DNA of 58,128 nucleotides from Anaerolineae bacterium (GTDB taxonomy: Bacteria > Chloroflexota > Anaerolineae > Aggregatilineales > Aggregatilineaceae): the NCBI GenBank assembly GCA_016926875.1, contig JAFGNU010000070.1:1-58128 (forward strand), written 5' to 3'. The notes under the pieces are model-generated. The model saw only the letters and a program-made list of their open reading frames with translations. It ran no database searches and was not told the origin of the DNA. This document shows positions 35,700 through 44,537 of this stretch, in pieces. Every line of letters starts with the position of its first letter. The stretch's first letter is position 1. The position numbers and the translations under genes are program-made.

Positions 35700-38315
35700 C
35701 TAATCGTTCATATCATTGACCAATCCGGCCCACCGCTCCCACAACGGGTTTGCCAGCGTCTCGCCATACACCGCGTCGATCTGCGTGTAGTGCGGAAAGT
35801 AGATTGACAGCCCGCTGGCGTCTTCGCCGACCGGCCCGGATACGTACAGCAGCATCGCCGCATCAATCGCGGTTTCAAGCGTGCCTGCCGCTGCGACCAA
35901 CTCCGGGTCGTCGCTGATCAGCGCCAGGTTAAATGCCAGGTGTCCCAGGTCGGCGTACTGGTCCGCCACGTAGGCGAATGTGCGGTTATATGCATCCCCG
36001 ACCGCGTCATAGCGCGCCGGTTCGGCTTCCAAGACCGCGATCAGGTCTGTCAAGGCCAGCACCACAGCCGGGATTGCGGCAGTATCCAGGGTCGCCAGCA
36101 TATAGTTGGTGCCGGACGGCGCGTAGTAATCATCAAACGACTGGACCAGCAGCATACCGAAGGTGCGCGCGTCGGCGTCGGGGTGATCGAGCATCACTTC
36201 GGCCAGCCCGTGATAATCGAACCCGTTGAAATCCACCAACTGCGCCGAGGCAACAATCACGTCGGCTGCCGGTGCCAGCGCGTCCGCCACTTCCAGCGCG
36301 CCCATCAAACAGGCGTCAAATGCCACCACGTCAAAGCGCCCGATGCCGCCGATCTCACTAACACGCGCCAGCGTCTCCGCCAGGTCGATCACCGCCATAT
36401 GATTCCCCGCCTCGTGATCCCAGGCGATCCCATTCCAGCCGCTGCCGTGATCCGAGATGATCAGCGCGTAGTGATCGGCGGGATAGCGCTCGATGCCCCA
36501 CAGCAGGAAGTCTTCCAGCGCGGCCACGTCGCCGCTGTCTGTCTCGCCCAGGTCGTCTACCGGCGGGGACGTGATCATATAGCGGTTGTAGTCCTGCCCA
36601 ACCGCCCAGCGCCGCGCCCCGTACCAGTTGGTGTCCTCCCGTGAATACGCCTGCGAGCGGTCCATCTGCACCACAAAGCGCACGTTTTCGCTTGAGCCAA
36701 CCAGTTCCAGTTCGTTGTAGTCCGCAAACAGGGGCGCTTCCAGGTTGTTATCCGCTGCAAAATAGACCAGCACCGTCCACGCGCCATGCTGCCCCGCCGC
36801 CGGGACCGGGCGCGGATCGGGACGCTCCGGCTGCTCGTCCGGTGACAGCGCTGTCAGTGTAAGCGCATAGGTGCCGGTCGATCCGCCATGTTCGCCCAGG
36901 GTGCGCGTCGCCACGATCTCGTACACCCCGCCCAACTCAAGGTATAGTTCCTGGATCGCGGCTTTGGTGTCAAAGGCCGTATGATTGTCATTTTCGGCTA
37001 CGACCTGCCGCGCGCCGTCCGGCATTACGCGCCGCAGGACCAGGTATGGATCAAGCTCGCCGCCGGTAGCCCTCATCACGGCGCTGATCGCCCAGCCCGC
37101 CCCGATCTCAAAACGGTACACCCGCTCATAGTCCAGGTAGCCAATCGTGCCGGACACCGTGTCGCCCGGTGTGATAGTTTCTATCTCGGCGGTATACGGC
37201 TGCCCGCCGGTTTGCAGAAGGTCCACCGCCAGCCAGAACACGCCTTCGCCTGCCAGCGCGGTCACGGTCACCCGGTACGTGCCGCCCTGCTCCAACAGCA
37301 GCACCGGGATTCCGGGCGCGGTGGGGTTTTCGCTGGCTGCTACCGGGTGTCGTTCTCCGTTCGCTTCGCGGAAGACTTCCAGACTCGCCCGGCTGATGCT
37401 CCCGGTGCCTGCCAGCAAACCCAGCCGCACCGCGATCACGTCGCCCGCCGCTGCGTCGAACATCACGTCGATACTCGACCGGTCCACGCCCATCTCACCA
37501 ACCACCCGCTTACCGTATGTCAGCGCTTCGCCCCCAACGATCCGATCCGGTTCCTCGACCGTCAGGCTAAACGCGCCTTCCCCGGCATCGCCTGCGTGGG
37601 ACACTTCGATCCGGTACGCCGCGTCACGCAGCAGCACCGGTCCCACCAGCGCCGCGCCCCCGGCGCCTGTCGCCTCGTTCTCTGCCACAATCACACTGCG
37701 ATCACCTACCACCTTGTGCAGCGCGACATAGGGCGCCAGGTCGCCGCCTGCTGCCTCAACGCGCGCCATCACCAACTGCCCATCCCGGCCCGCAAGCTCG
37801 TAAAACACGCGCGAATCCGACGCCGTCACCCTGCCGCTCACCGTCTCACCCAATGCAATAACCGGCGCCTCGACCTGCGCCGGGTTGATGCTCTGCGCGT
37901 GCAGGTTGATCGACAGCTCAAACGCGCCAACCGTCGTCCCCTCCACCCCACCGGACCGCGTGGCGATGAGCACATATTCACCGGGCATCATCAACAGGCA
38001 ATCCTCGATCCGCGCGTCGAGATCATCCCCCGTGTTATCGCTGCTAACCATCATCAACCCGGCAGCGCTGTTTAACCGGATCATCGGGTCAAGCCCGCTG
38101 TCCTCTGCTGCACGCATCTCGATCCAGATGTGCTGGTTGATCTGCCCCTCAAACGTGTAACATATTTCTGGCGACTCATCCGTGATGACTCCGTGCACCG
38201 TCTCACCAAATTCGGTTGGTTGGCATGCCCGCTGCCCTGGTGACGCCGCATACCCCGGCCCGGCCAGAGCACACACACCCAGCAAACCTATCAGCCCGGC
38301 ACTGATTTTTGTCAT
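35700..38315 (-). CDS. Secreted clostripain-family (C11) cysteine protease with PPC-like domains
   Basis: 871 residues from the ATG at 38315, with GGAG 5 bases before it and a signal peptide (MTKISAGLIGLLGVCALAG, cleavage near YAA). Residues of about 30-540 form four or five pre-peptidase C-terminal-like beta-sandwiches, each with a pattern like GETVSGRVTASDSRVFYELAG and DPYLVLRRV..GARQVVAENDN. The catalytic C11 domain (about 550-870) has WTVLVYFAADNNLE, H623 in SDHGSGW and C669 in FDACLMG, the His-Cys dyad of clostripain. Clostripain relatives cleave after arginine or lysine; specificity here is not known. An open frame reaches 38447 but starts before the signal peptide. The sandwiches may bind substrate or keep the enzyme inactive until secretion. 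Confidence 0.92.
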   Translation of the reverse strand: MTKISAGLIGLLGVCALAGPGYAASPGQRACQPTEFGETVHGVITDESPEICYTFEGQINQHIWIEMRAAEDSGLDPMIRLNSAAGLMMVSSDNTGDDLDARIEDCLLMMPGEYVLIATRSGGVEGTTVGAFELSINLHAQSINPAQVEAPVIALGETVSGRVTASDSRVFYELAGRDGQLVMARVEAAGGDLAPYVALHKVVGDRSVIVAENEATGAGGAALVGPVLLRDAAYRIEVSHAGDAGEGAFSLTVEEPDRIVGGEALTYGKRVVGEMGVDRSSIDVMFDAAAGDVIAVRLGLLAGTGSISRASLEVFREANGERHPVAASENPTAPGIPVLLLEQGGTYRVTVTALAGEGVFWLAVDLLQTGGQPYTAEIETITPGDTVSGTIGYLDYERVYRFEIGAGWAISAVMRATGGELDPYLVLRRVMPDGARQVVAENDNHTAFDTKAAIQELYLELGGVYEIVATRTLGEHGGSTGTYALTLTALSPDEQPERPDPRPVPAAGQHGAWTVLVYFAADNNLEAPLFADYNELELVGSSENVRFVVQMDRSQAYSREDTNWYGARRWAVGQDYNRYMITSPPVDDLGETDSGDVAALEDFLLWGIERYPADHYALIISDHGSGWNGIAWDHEAGNHMAVIDLAETLARVSEIGGIGRFDVVAFDACLMGALEVADALAPAADVIVASAQLVDFNGFDYHGLAEVMLDHPDADARTFGMLLVQSFDDYYAPSGTNYMLATLDTAAIPAVVLALTDLIAVLEAEPARYDAVGDAYNRTFAYVADQYADLGHLAFNLALISDDPELVAAAGTLETAIDAAMLLYVSGPVGEDASGLSIYFPHYTQIDAVYGETLANPLWERWAGLVNDMND

Positions 38316-38621
38316 GATGTCTCCCTGGTTCTGTGTTAAACCATTCAAGTCCATCATGTCACACGCTGCCTGCCGCGCACCAGATGCCTCGCAGCAATCA
38401 GCGGACAAAAACCGGACATAATACCCTGCTGCCAATAGGACGATCATCCTAAGTGGGGAATCTGTCAGCTTATAGTAGGCAAATCATTGTAGACAAATCT
38501 CCAGTTTTCGGTCAGAATAGCTGGCGTGCCGGAGAGGATTCCGTTTTCCGGCCAATGGTTTGTCCGGCGATCACCTCGCCCGTGCCAGACCAACCCTTTA
38601 GACTGGAAAGGACACGTCACT
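38316..38621. other. Divergent intergenic region
   Basis: No gene. It must hold the promoter of the minus-strand protease and that of the plus-strand glycosidase-like gene. The part near 38470-38520 is AT-rich, with GTCAGAATAG as a possible -10 region, but no clear -35/-10 pair is seen. Confidence 0.4.
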
Positions 38622-40022
38622 GTGAGCAACCGTAGAACCCTTCTATTGACTTTAATTGCCGCTCTGATCGTATTGGTCGGACTGGCACCACTGATCGCCA
38701 GTACAGGTTATGATGTTGGCGGCGCTCACAACGCGCTGGCCCAGGCCGGTCCCTCGGCCACCCCTGAAGACCCGGCCTGGCTGTCGTTTGTAGCAGCTCG
38801 CACGGCGCTTGAAGAGAAAATCAACGACGATCTGACCTGGGTTAAATCCTGGCAGTTCGAAGAATCCGAATGGGAAGGTGGCATCGACGACTGCGCCACG
38901 CTGCCCGAAGGCCAGGAACCCCGCAACGTGTATTTCGGCTGGACGTTCATCATCACCACCCTTGACGGGCGCCAGTACGAGGTGCGAACCAGCTTTAACA
39001 ACAAGCTGATCACGATCTGCGACAAAGTCACCAATACCGCCAAGCCCACCGATAACGATAACGTCGATACCGGCGATCTGCCCAACCCGGTGACCGGGTC
39101 TGCCGTCAGCGGCTCGTTTGAGGTCGGCGGGCAGGTAACCGGCCTGTTTCCCAATACCCAGACAGCTATGAAATCCGCCAAGATGAAGTGGGTCAAAATG
39201 CAGCTCCATATGGGCCAGGGCGGAGCGGGCCTTGTAGCCGAAGCGCACGGCGCCGGGTTCAAGATTCTGTTCTCCGTTATCGGTGACAAATCACAGGTGA
39301 TGGATTCCGGCTACCAGGACTCGTTTGCCCAGTATGTCGGCGGGCTGGCTGCCGATGGAGCAGATGCCATCGAAATCTGGAACGAGATGAACATCGACCG
39401 CGAATGGCCCGCCGGGCAGATCAACGGCGCGAACTACGTCCCGCTGCTGGCGAAAGCCTACAACGCGATCAAAAGCGCCAACTCCAGCACAATTGTGATC
39501 TCCGGCGCGCTGGCCCCGACCGGCTACTTCGGCGCGGCAGGCTGCACCGACCAGGGCTGCAACGACGACGTCTATTACCAGCAGATGGCGTCCGCAGGCG
39601 CGGGCCAGTATGCCGACTGCATCGGCGTGCACTATAACGAGGGCATCGTCAGCCCAACGCGCAGCAGCGGCGATCCGCGTGACAACTACCCGACCCGCTA
39701 CTTTGGCTCCATGCTCAACCGCGCGATTGGTCCCTTCGGCGGCAAGCAGGCGTGCTTTACCGAACTGGGCTACCTGTCGCCTGAAGGCTACGGCGCGCTG
39801 CCTGGCAGTTTCGCCTGGGCTGGCGATACCAGCATTGCCGAACAGGCAGCCTGGCTGGCCGAAGCTGCCGTCCAGTCGGCCAGCGGCGGCAAGGTCCGCC
39901 TGATGATCGTCTTTAACGTGGACTTCACCGTCTGGGGCTCCGATCCGCAGGCCGGGTACGCGATCATTCGCGCCGACGGCACCTGCCCGGCGTGCGACTC
40001 GCTGGCCAACGTGCTCCAGTAA
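38622..40022 (+). CDS. Secreted glycoside hydrolase-like protein (clan GH-A type TIM barrel)
   Basis: 466 residues from a GTG at 38622 (VSNRRTLLLTL) with AAAGGA 9 bases before it. A signal peptide or anchor is at about 3-25. A first domain (about 45-135) has the pattern WKSWQFEESEWEGGI-like and YFGWTFIITTLDGRQYEV, which I do not recognise. Then comes a barrel with E255 in EIWNEMNID and E381 in CFTELGY, the acid/base and nucleophile positions of clan-A glycosidases (GH5/GH39-like). Strand motifs FKILFSVIG and TIVISGAL support the fold. The substrate is unknown. A tail with TCPACDSLANVLQ could form a disulfide. It may act on polysaccharides outside the cell; some clan-A relatives in this phylum may lack activity. 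Confidence 0.8.
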   Translation: MSNRRTLLLTLIAALIVLVGLAPLIASTGYDVGGAHNALAQAGPSATPEDPAWLSFVAARTALEEKINDDLTWVKSWQFEESEWEGGIDDCATLPEGQEPRNVYFGWTFIITTLDGRQYEVRTSFNNKLITICDKVTNTAKPTDNDNVDTGDLPNPVTGSAVSGSFEVGGQVTGLFPNTQTAMKSAKMKWVKMQLHMGQGGAGLVAEAHGAGFKILFSVIGDKSQVMDSGYQDSFAQYVGGLAADGADAIEIWNEMNIDREWPAGQINGANYVPLLAKAYNAIKSANSSTIVISGALAPTGYFGAAGCTDQGCNDDVYYQQMASAGAGQYADCIGVHYNEGIVSPTRSSGDPRDNYPTRYFGSMLNRAIGPFGGKQACFTELGYLSPEGYGALPGSFAWAGDTSIAEQAAWLAEAAVQSASGGKVRLMIVFNVDFTVWGSDPQAGYAIIRADGTCPACDSLANVLQ

Positions 40023-40056
40023 GCCCAGATAATCGCCCGAATACGATTGCTGTGCA

Positions 40057-40088
40057 GGACGTTCTGGTTTCACAGCCAGGACGTCCTC
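40057..40088 (+). terminator. 12-bp hairpin after the glycosidase-like gene
   Basis: AGGACGTTCTGG (40057-40068) pairs with CCAGGACGTCCT (40077-40088), with one G-T pair and an 8-base loop. No clear T-run follows. It lies 35 bases past the stop. Confidence 0.5.
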
Positions 40089-40195
40089 GCTGCGATCTGG
40101 GGTTAGAACCCTAACCACGCCTTCCGATTAGTCAGTGAACCAGTTAGAATCTCGAAAGTTTTGTGAAAAAATGGCGACTGGCCCCAAAGTACTAG

Positions 40196-40201
40196 TATAC
40201 T
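40196..40201 (+). promoter_or_regulatory. Probable -10 box (TATACT) of the kinase-TPR gene
   Basis: TATACT occurs in the context CTAGTATACTCTTTATAAACC, 73 bases before the ATG at 40274. TTGTGA upstream is too far for a -35 element, so only the -10 is proposed. Confidence 0.4.
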
Positions 40202-40273
40202 CTTTATAAACCGGTTGCTAACCGACAGCTCCCGGCTCACTTTTGCCCGGATGTGCTTACCGGTGGAGACGTG

Positions 40274-42292
40274 ATGCACCTGAAACCTGGCAACAGCATC
40301 GGAGAATACAAAATCCTCGGCATCATCGGCAATGGCGGTTTCAGCGTCGTATACAGGGCCGAAGATACTCATTTGCTGCGCCAGGTGGCCATCAAGCAGT
40401 TCAGTCCTGAGGCGTTTACTGAGGAAGGCTCGCGGGAGTGGTTCATCCGTGAAGCGCGCCTGTCCGCCAGCCTGAACCATCCAAACATCGTTTCCACCTA
40501 CGCGCTCCGCGAAGAAAACGATATGCTGTTCCTGATAATGGAATATTTGCCCGGCGGTGATCTGCATGAGTTGGTTGAAGAGCATGGCCCGCTGGATCGC
40601 GCTACCCTGCTCAAGGTCGCGTCGAATGTATGCCACGCGCTCGAAACGCTGCACGCCCGCAACATCATTCACCGCGACATCAAGCCCGAAAATATCCTGA
40701 TCGCAGAAGAAGGCCAGTTCAAGCTTACCGACTTTGGACTGGCACATATCCGCCACGCCCGCCAGCGCGGCGCCAACAATTCGACCGGCCCGCAGCCCGG
40801 CACCCTGCTGTATATGTCCCCGGAGCAGGCGCTTGGCAAAAAAGTCACCGTCCGCTCAGACATTTATTCGCTGGCGGTCGTGCTCTACGAGGCCCTGACC
40901 AGCCACTACTACCTGGATTTTGACGAGGAAACCGGCGAAGACGATGTGCTGCTGGAAATGATCACCGAAGCCGCCCCCCTCTATCCCGACACGTTTCACG
41001 ACAGCATCCCGAAAGAAGTGTTCGAACCACTGCTGAGCGCGCTCAACAAAAACCCGCAGCGCCGACCGCCGACCGCCCGCGCTTTTTTAAGCGAGATCAA
41101 AAACGCGATCTCGCGCAGCAAACGCGCCACACTGTCCGAAAAGCGCCGCCAGCTTGAACCCCGGCCCTCAAAACCCTCCCCCGATCTGCTGCAAGCGCTG
41201 TATGAGATTCGCACCCTGCGCGACGCCGATCACCAGCCGGAACAGGCGCAGGCGCAGCTTGAAATCATCTGGAAAACGTCTCCGAACATACCCGAAGTAG
41301 CCGCGGAATGGGGCGAGACGCTGGTTGCACTCGGTAAGGTCGAGCAAGGACGCACCTGGCTTAAACGCGCCATCGGGTTAAAAGCGGAACTGCCCTTTGC
41401 CCAGCTTGCCCTGGCCGAGATTTATCGCAACATCGACGAAGATAATGATGAGGCCGATGACGCCACCATCGAGGCTATCCACGCCGACCCGGACCTGGTC
41501 TATGCCGTGCTGTACGAAGACATTGTCCACTCGCTTGGCGAGCCGGACGTGTACGAAAACTATATCAGCCTGTTCCGGCGTGCTGCCGAGGAAAAACCCG
41601 GCGCACCCACGTATTTCAACCTGGGCCAGGTGTTGTCTTTGGACGCTGCGCGTGAAGAAGACAGCATCGCCGCCTACGAAACCGCGCTCGAACTCGATCC
41701 CGATTACAGCCCGGCCTACATGGGACTTGCCAGCCTGCTGATCGAGTTGGGCCAGGTTTCCGATGCGATCCCGCTGCTCGAACAGGCCACGTACCGCTTT
41801 TTCCCCACTTTACCCCCTGGCGATTGGCACAAAGCGAATACCGTCTACCAGCGCCCGCATGCCTTCCTGGCCCTGGCGGTAGCCTATGCTCAGATCGGCG
41901 AATTCGAAAACAGCGCCATTGCGACCTGCACGGTGCGCGATCTTGATCCGGACGCGCTGGAAGAAGATATTAACGAGTTGCTGGGCGCTTATGTCCAGGC
42001 AGCACAGGATTGGATCGCAGAAGATGAACACCTGCGCGCCTACAAGTTCCTGAACCAGATCATTCCACTGGCTGCCTATTGGGGTAAAGTCGAGGTATTC
42101 ATGCTGCTGGGTCGCACACAAAGTCAAATCGGCGTTCAGTATCGCCGCCAGCGCCAGTGGGATGATGCTATCGACTGGCTGAAAGCTGCGCTGGTCAATT
42201 TGCAGCGCACCCAGTCGCGTCACCAGGAAGCGCTGGATCTCGCCGCCGAAACACATGACGAACTGAAAAAAGCCCAGCGCCGCCAGGCATAG
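40274..42292 (+). CDS. Cytosolic Ser/Thr protein kinase with C-terminal TPR region
   Basis: 672 residues from the ATG at 40274 with GGAG 5 bases before it (a GTG at 40253 is also in frame). The kinase domain (about 10-280) has IGNGGFSVVY, K41 in VAIK, HRDIKPEN with D135, DFG at D153 and YMSPEQ, so it should be active. The C-terminal half holds tetratricopeptide-like repeats, for example APTYFNLGQVLSLDAA..DSIAAYETALELDPDY and SPAYMGLASLLIELGQVSDAIPLLEQA. There is no membrane helix, unlike the kinases at 4495 and 49731, so its input is probably a protein bound by the TPR region. It is transcribed alone. Confidence 0.92.
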   Translation: MHLKPGNSIGEYKILGIIGNGGFSVVYRAEDTHLLRQVAIKQFSPEAFTEEGSREWFIREARLSASLNHPNIVSTYALREENDMLFLIMEYLPGGDLHELVEEHGPLDRATLLKVASNVCHALETLHARNIIHRDIKPENILIAEEGQFKLTDFGLAHIRHARQRGANNSTGPQPGTLLYMSPEQALGKKVTVRSDIYSLAVVLYEALTSHYYLDFDEETGEDDVLLEMITEAAPLYPDTFHDSIPKEVFEPLLSALNKNPQRRPPTARAFLSEIKNAISRSKRATLSEKRRQLEPRPSKPSPDLLQALYEIRTLRDADHQPEQAQAQLEIIWKTSPNIPEVAAEWGETLVALGKVEQGRTWLKRAIGLKAELPFAQLALAEIYRNIDEDNDEADDATIEAIHADPDLVYAVLYEDIVHSLGEPDVYENYISLFRRAAEEKPGAPTYFNLGQVLSLDAAREEDSIAAYETALELDPDYSPAYMGLASLLIELGQVSDAIPLLEQATYRFFPTLPPGDWHKANTVYQRPHAFLALAVAYAQIGEFENSAIATCTVRDLDPDALEEDINELLGAYVQAAQDWIAEDEHLRAYKFLNQIIPLAAYWGKVEVFMLLGRTQSQIGVQYRRQRQWDDAIDWLKAALVNLQRTQSRHQEALDLAAETHDELKKAQRRQA

Positions 42293-42362
42293 CAGTGTTC
42301 ACAACAGGCTTGAGCTGCTTTATGATGTTTCTGTTTTGGGGGCCGGTGCACGCCGCCAACTG

Positions 42363-43088
42363 CTAATTTCCCGCCTCTTCATCGCCTGTTCCGGTGTGCG
42401 CAGCGCCCACCCTGGCGGCATACGACAACGGCTCCGATCCCAACCATTCCCCGCTGCCATTTGTCAGGTGATGCACTAAGCCGTGCGAATACAGCCGCCA
42501 CGTTTCCCGCTCGGATTCCGGGCGGTACTCCCAGTGTACAATCGCGGTATTGTGCGTCCAGATTTCGACATGACGGTGCGGCCCAACGTTCAAGATCGTG
42601 TCGAAGACGGCGTCAATTACCCCCGCATGGCACACCACTGCGATCTGCTTGGGGGGATCAGCCGCCCCGTACTGCCTGGTCACTTCGTTCACAAATGCGC
42701 CCACGCGGTGCCGGAACAACATCCAGCTTTCGCCGTCCGGGCTGATGCGCCGGTGTGGGTATTCCGTGCCCCAAAAGTCGGGATACTGAACCGGCATCGC
42801 TTCGCCGGGCACAGGCGTACCATCGGCATAGCAGTTGCCAAACTCGCGCAGCCGGTCGTCGGGTTGTGCGGGGATGCCGGTTGCCTCGGCCAGGTGCGCC
42901 GCCGTTTCGAGCGCGCGGGCCATTGTGCTGGCATATATCACGTCAATATGCAGGTTTGCCATCACCCAGTTCCCCAGGCACGCAGCTTGCCGGTGCCCAA
43001 GCGGTGTCAAGCCCGCGTCGATGAACCCTTCAGTCCAGTCTTCAAGGTTAACAAAACTCTGCCCGTGGCGAATCAGAAAAAGATGCAC
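42363..43088 (-). CDS. Histidine phosphatase / phosphoglycerate-mutase family protein
   Basis: 241 residues from a GTG at 43088 with AGGAG 9 bases upstream. The phosphohistidine site is H8 in LIRHGQS. Later motifs are YASTMARALETAAHLAE (phosphate-binding arginine), the acid region LREFGNC and the second histidine in VCHAGVIDAVFD. The family includes phosphoglycerate mutases and many phosphatases; the substrate cannot be told. A C-terminal extension of about 25 residues (AARVGAAHTGTGDEEAGN) has low complexity. An in-frame ATG at 43154 would overlap the YjbQ gene, so the GTG is preferred. The YjbQ-like gene ends 35 bases upstream on the same strand, so the two probably form an operon. Confidence 0.87.
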   Translation of the reverse strand: MHLFLIRHGQSFVNLEDWTEGFIDAGLTPLGHRQAACLGNWVMANLHIDVIYASTMARALETAAHLAEATGIPAQPDDRLREFGNCYADGTPVPGEAMPVQYPDFWGTEYPHRRISPDGESWMLFRHRVGAFVNEVTRQYGAADPPKQIAVVCHAGVIDAVFDTILNVGPHRHVEIWTHNTAIVHWEYRPESERETWRLYSHGLVHHLTNGSGEWLGSEPLSYAARVGAAHTGTGDEEAGN

Positions 43089-43123
43089 CGTTGATTTCTC
43101 CTGTGTTTCGGTTGTTTCCCCGG

Positions 43124-43534
43124 CTATCCGGCGCTTGCCACATACTTGATCCATACCTGCCTGCGGCGCGGACCGTCAAATTCGGCCAGGTACAACCCCT
43201 GCCACTGGCCAAGCTGAAGCTTCCCGCCTTCCACAAACACCAGGGCGCTCGACCCAAACAGCGATGTTTTGATGTGCGCTGGTGAATTCCCCTCTGCGTG
43301 CCGGTGCCGCGAATCCGGCGGCGCAATATGCCCATCCATAGTCAACAGCATATCCCGCTTTACATCCGGGTCCCAGTTCTCATTGAGCGTAAGACCTGCC
43401 GTGGTATGCGGGCAAAATAGATACAGGACACCATCCGCCGCGTCTATCCCATCATCATGCAGCGCTGACTGTACAACATGGGTAATGTCTACCAGTTCGG
43501 TCTTGCGATTTGTGGAGATGGTTATTGTAAGCAT
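43124..43534 (-). CDS. yjbQ: YjbQ / UPF0047 family protein
   Basis: 136 residues, the standard length for this family. Recognisable motifs are VDITHVVQSAL, the FCPHTTAGLTLNEN signature with DVKRDM following, then HRHAEGNSPAHIKTSLFGSS and QGLYLAEFDGPR at the end. The conserved His and acidic residues suggest a metal site; some members have been linked to thiamin phosphate synthase activity in complementation tests, but the physiological role is uncertain. GGAG lies 5 bases before the ATG at 43534. It appears to be the first gene of a two-gene unit with the histidine phosphatase. Confidence 0.92.
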   Translation of the reverse strand: MLTITISTNRKTELVDITHVVQSALHDDGIDAADGVLYLFCPHTTAGLTLNENWDPDVKRDMLLTMDGHIAPPDSRHRHAEGNSPAHIKTSLFGSSALVFVEGGKLQLGQWQGLYLAEFDGPRRRQVWIKYVASAG

Positions 43535-44005
43535 CTGATCTCCTGTAAAACGCGCGCCATAGATAACGTGTCGCAATTATACACAAGGATTCGCTGTATC
43601 GAAGGGTCATCTTCGCCCTGACCAGCCGATTTGTCCGCACCGGCTGTGTTCTAGCTGCTTTGTTAAATATTTTTCAAATATTTAGTTAAATATTTTAACA
43701 AAACTATTTATCATCCTAAAACATGTTGCCGTTGGTTGGGTTGACAACGTATTGAAAATACTGCATAATGTTGGATAATAGTTTATATCTCAATAACTGA
43801 TGATAATTAATGGGCCGGTTCGCACTTGGGGGTGGGAACCCGCCTGTCTCCAAAATCAACTGAAAACCGTATTTGTCGATTAGCCCGACTAGCCTGGCGA
43901 TGCACTGCGCAGCAGGCAATAGGTTTGCGTTAACATCATCCAACATTATATTAAACAACGCTATACATCTTTTTGCAAAACAAGAATATCCTGAGGGGTA
44001 AAAAG
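43535..44005. other. AT-rich divergent intergenic region with operator-like repeats
   Basis: About 470 bases with no convincing gene. It lies between the minus-strand yjbQ start and the plus-strand small membrane protein. It holds the triple AAATATTT element at 43659-43703. An 80-codon minus-strand frame near 43716-43958 lacks a ribosome site and protein-like features. Confidence 0.6.
43659..43703. promoter_or_regulatory. Operator-like element: three AAATATTT palindromes one helical turn apart
   Basis: AAATATTT occurs at 43665-43672, 43676-43683 and 43688-43695, with 11- and 12-base periods. The outer copies are flanked by TTTGTT and TAACAAA, so the whole block is an imperfect inverted repeat centred near 43681. 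The spacing puts all copies on one face of the helix, as expected for a cooperatively bound regulator or a nucleoid protein. The bound protein is unknown. Confidence 0.5.
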
Positions 44006-44515
44006 ATGATTACTTCGCGGCATATCAGCAGCGCTACACCCAACGCCACAACTGCCGCATGTGCCCATGAGCGTCTGCGCAGCGATACGGTCATGCGGCG
44101 CAACAAGTCCGGCTATTTGCCGTCCTTCTGGCCCCCTGCCCCACCGATCACAACTACGCTTGCAACCGCCGGACCGGGCAATCCCAAACCTACCGCCTAC
44201 GATGGCCTGTCTCCCATCGAACAAGAACGGCGTGCCCGCCAGGTTGCCCGCAGTTTCAAACAGCACTATTTATCCAAGATACACTACTTAAGCGAACGCC
44301 GGATCGCGGTCGCTGTGGTCAAACCGATCCGCACCGGCAAAACCTCGTCCGGCACTGCTCACCGGATTTGTGTAGACACCGATGGCAATGTCAGTATCGA
44401 CCTGACAGCCTCATACGCTCCGGGCCGTTTAAAATTCGTTCCGGCGCGCCAGCTATTCACAATCGGCATCCTGCTTGCCGCGCTGGGGACTGTGCTCCTG
44501 CTCGTCATAAATTAA
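44006..44515 (+). CDS. Small tail-anchored membrane protein, unknown
   Basis: 169 residues from the ATG at 44006 with AGGGG 7 bases before it. I recognise no family. The first 70 residues are polar and Pro/Thr-rich (PSFWPPAPPITTTLATAG), probably disordered. The middle has ERRARQVARSFKQHYLSK and RIAVAVVKPIR, and the end is a single hydrophobic helix (LFTIGILLAALGTVLLLVIN) with nothing after it. This is a tail-anchor pattern with the bulk in the cytosol. It is 22 bases upstream of another protein of the same design and close to the TIR-TPR gene, so the three may form a unit. Confidence 0.6.
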   Translation: MITSRHISSATPNATTAACAHERLRSDTVMRRNKSGYLPSFWPPAPPITTTLATAGPGNPKPTAYDGLSPIEQERRARQVARSFKQHYLSKIHYLSERRIAVAVVKPIRTGKTSSGTAHRICVDTDGNVSIDLTASYAPGRLKFVPARQLFTIGILLAALGTVLLLVIN

Positions 44516-44537
44516 TTTTCTCTCAAAGGAACCTGCC

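Noticed and set aside
43810..43860. tRNA-like 3' end (GGTTCG and a CCA)
   Set aside because: No cloverleaf can be drawn: the anticodon and D arms are missing and the T-arm does not pair properly.
43716..43958. 80-codon minus-strand frame in the AT-rich intergenic region
   Set aside because: It starts with TTG without ribosome site, has no recognisable feature and lies in a likely regulatory region.
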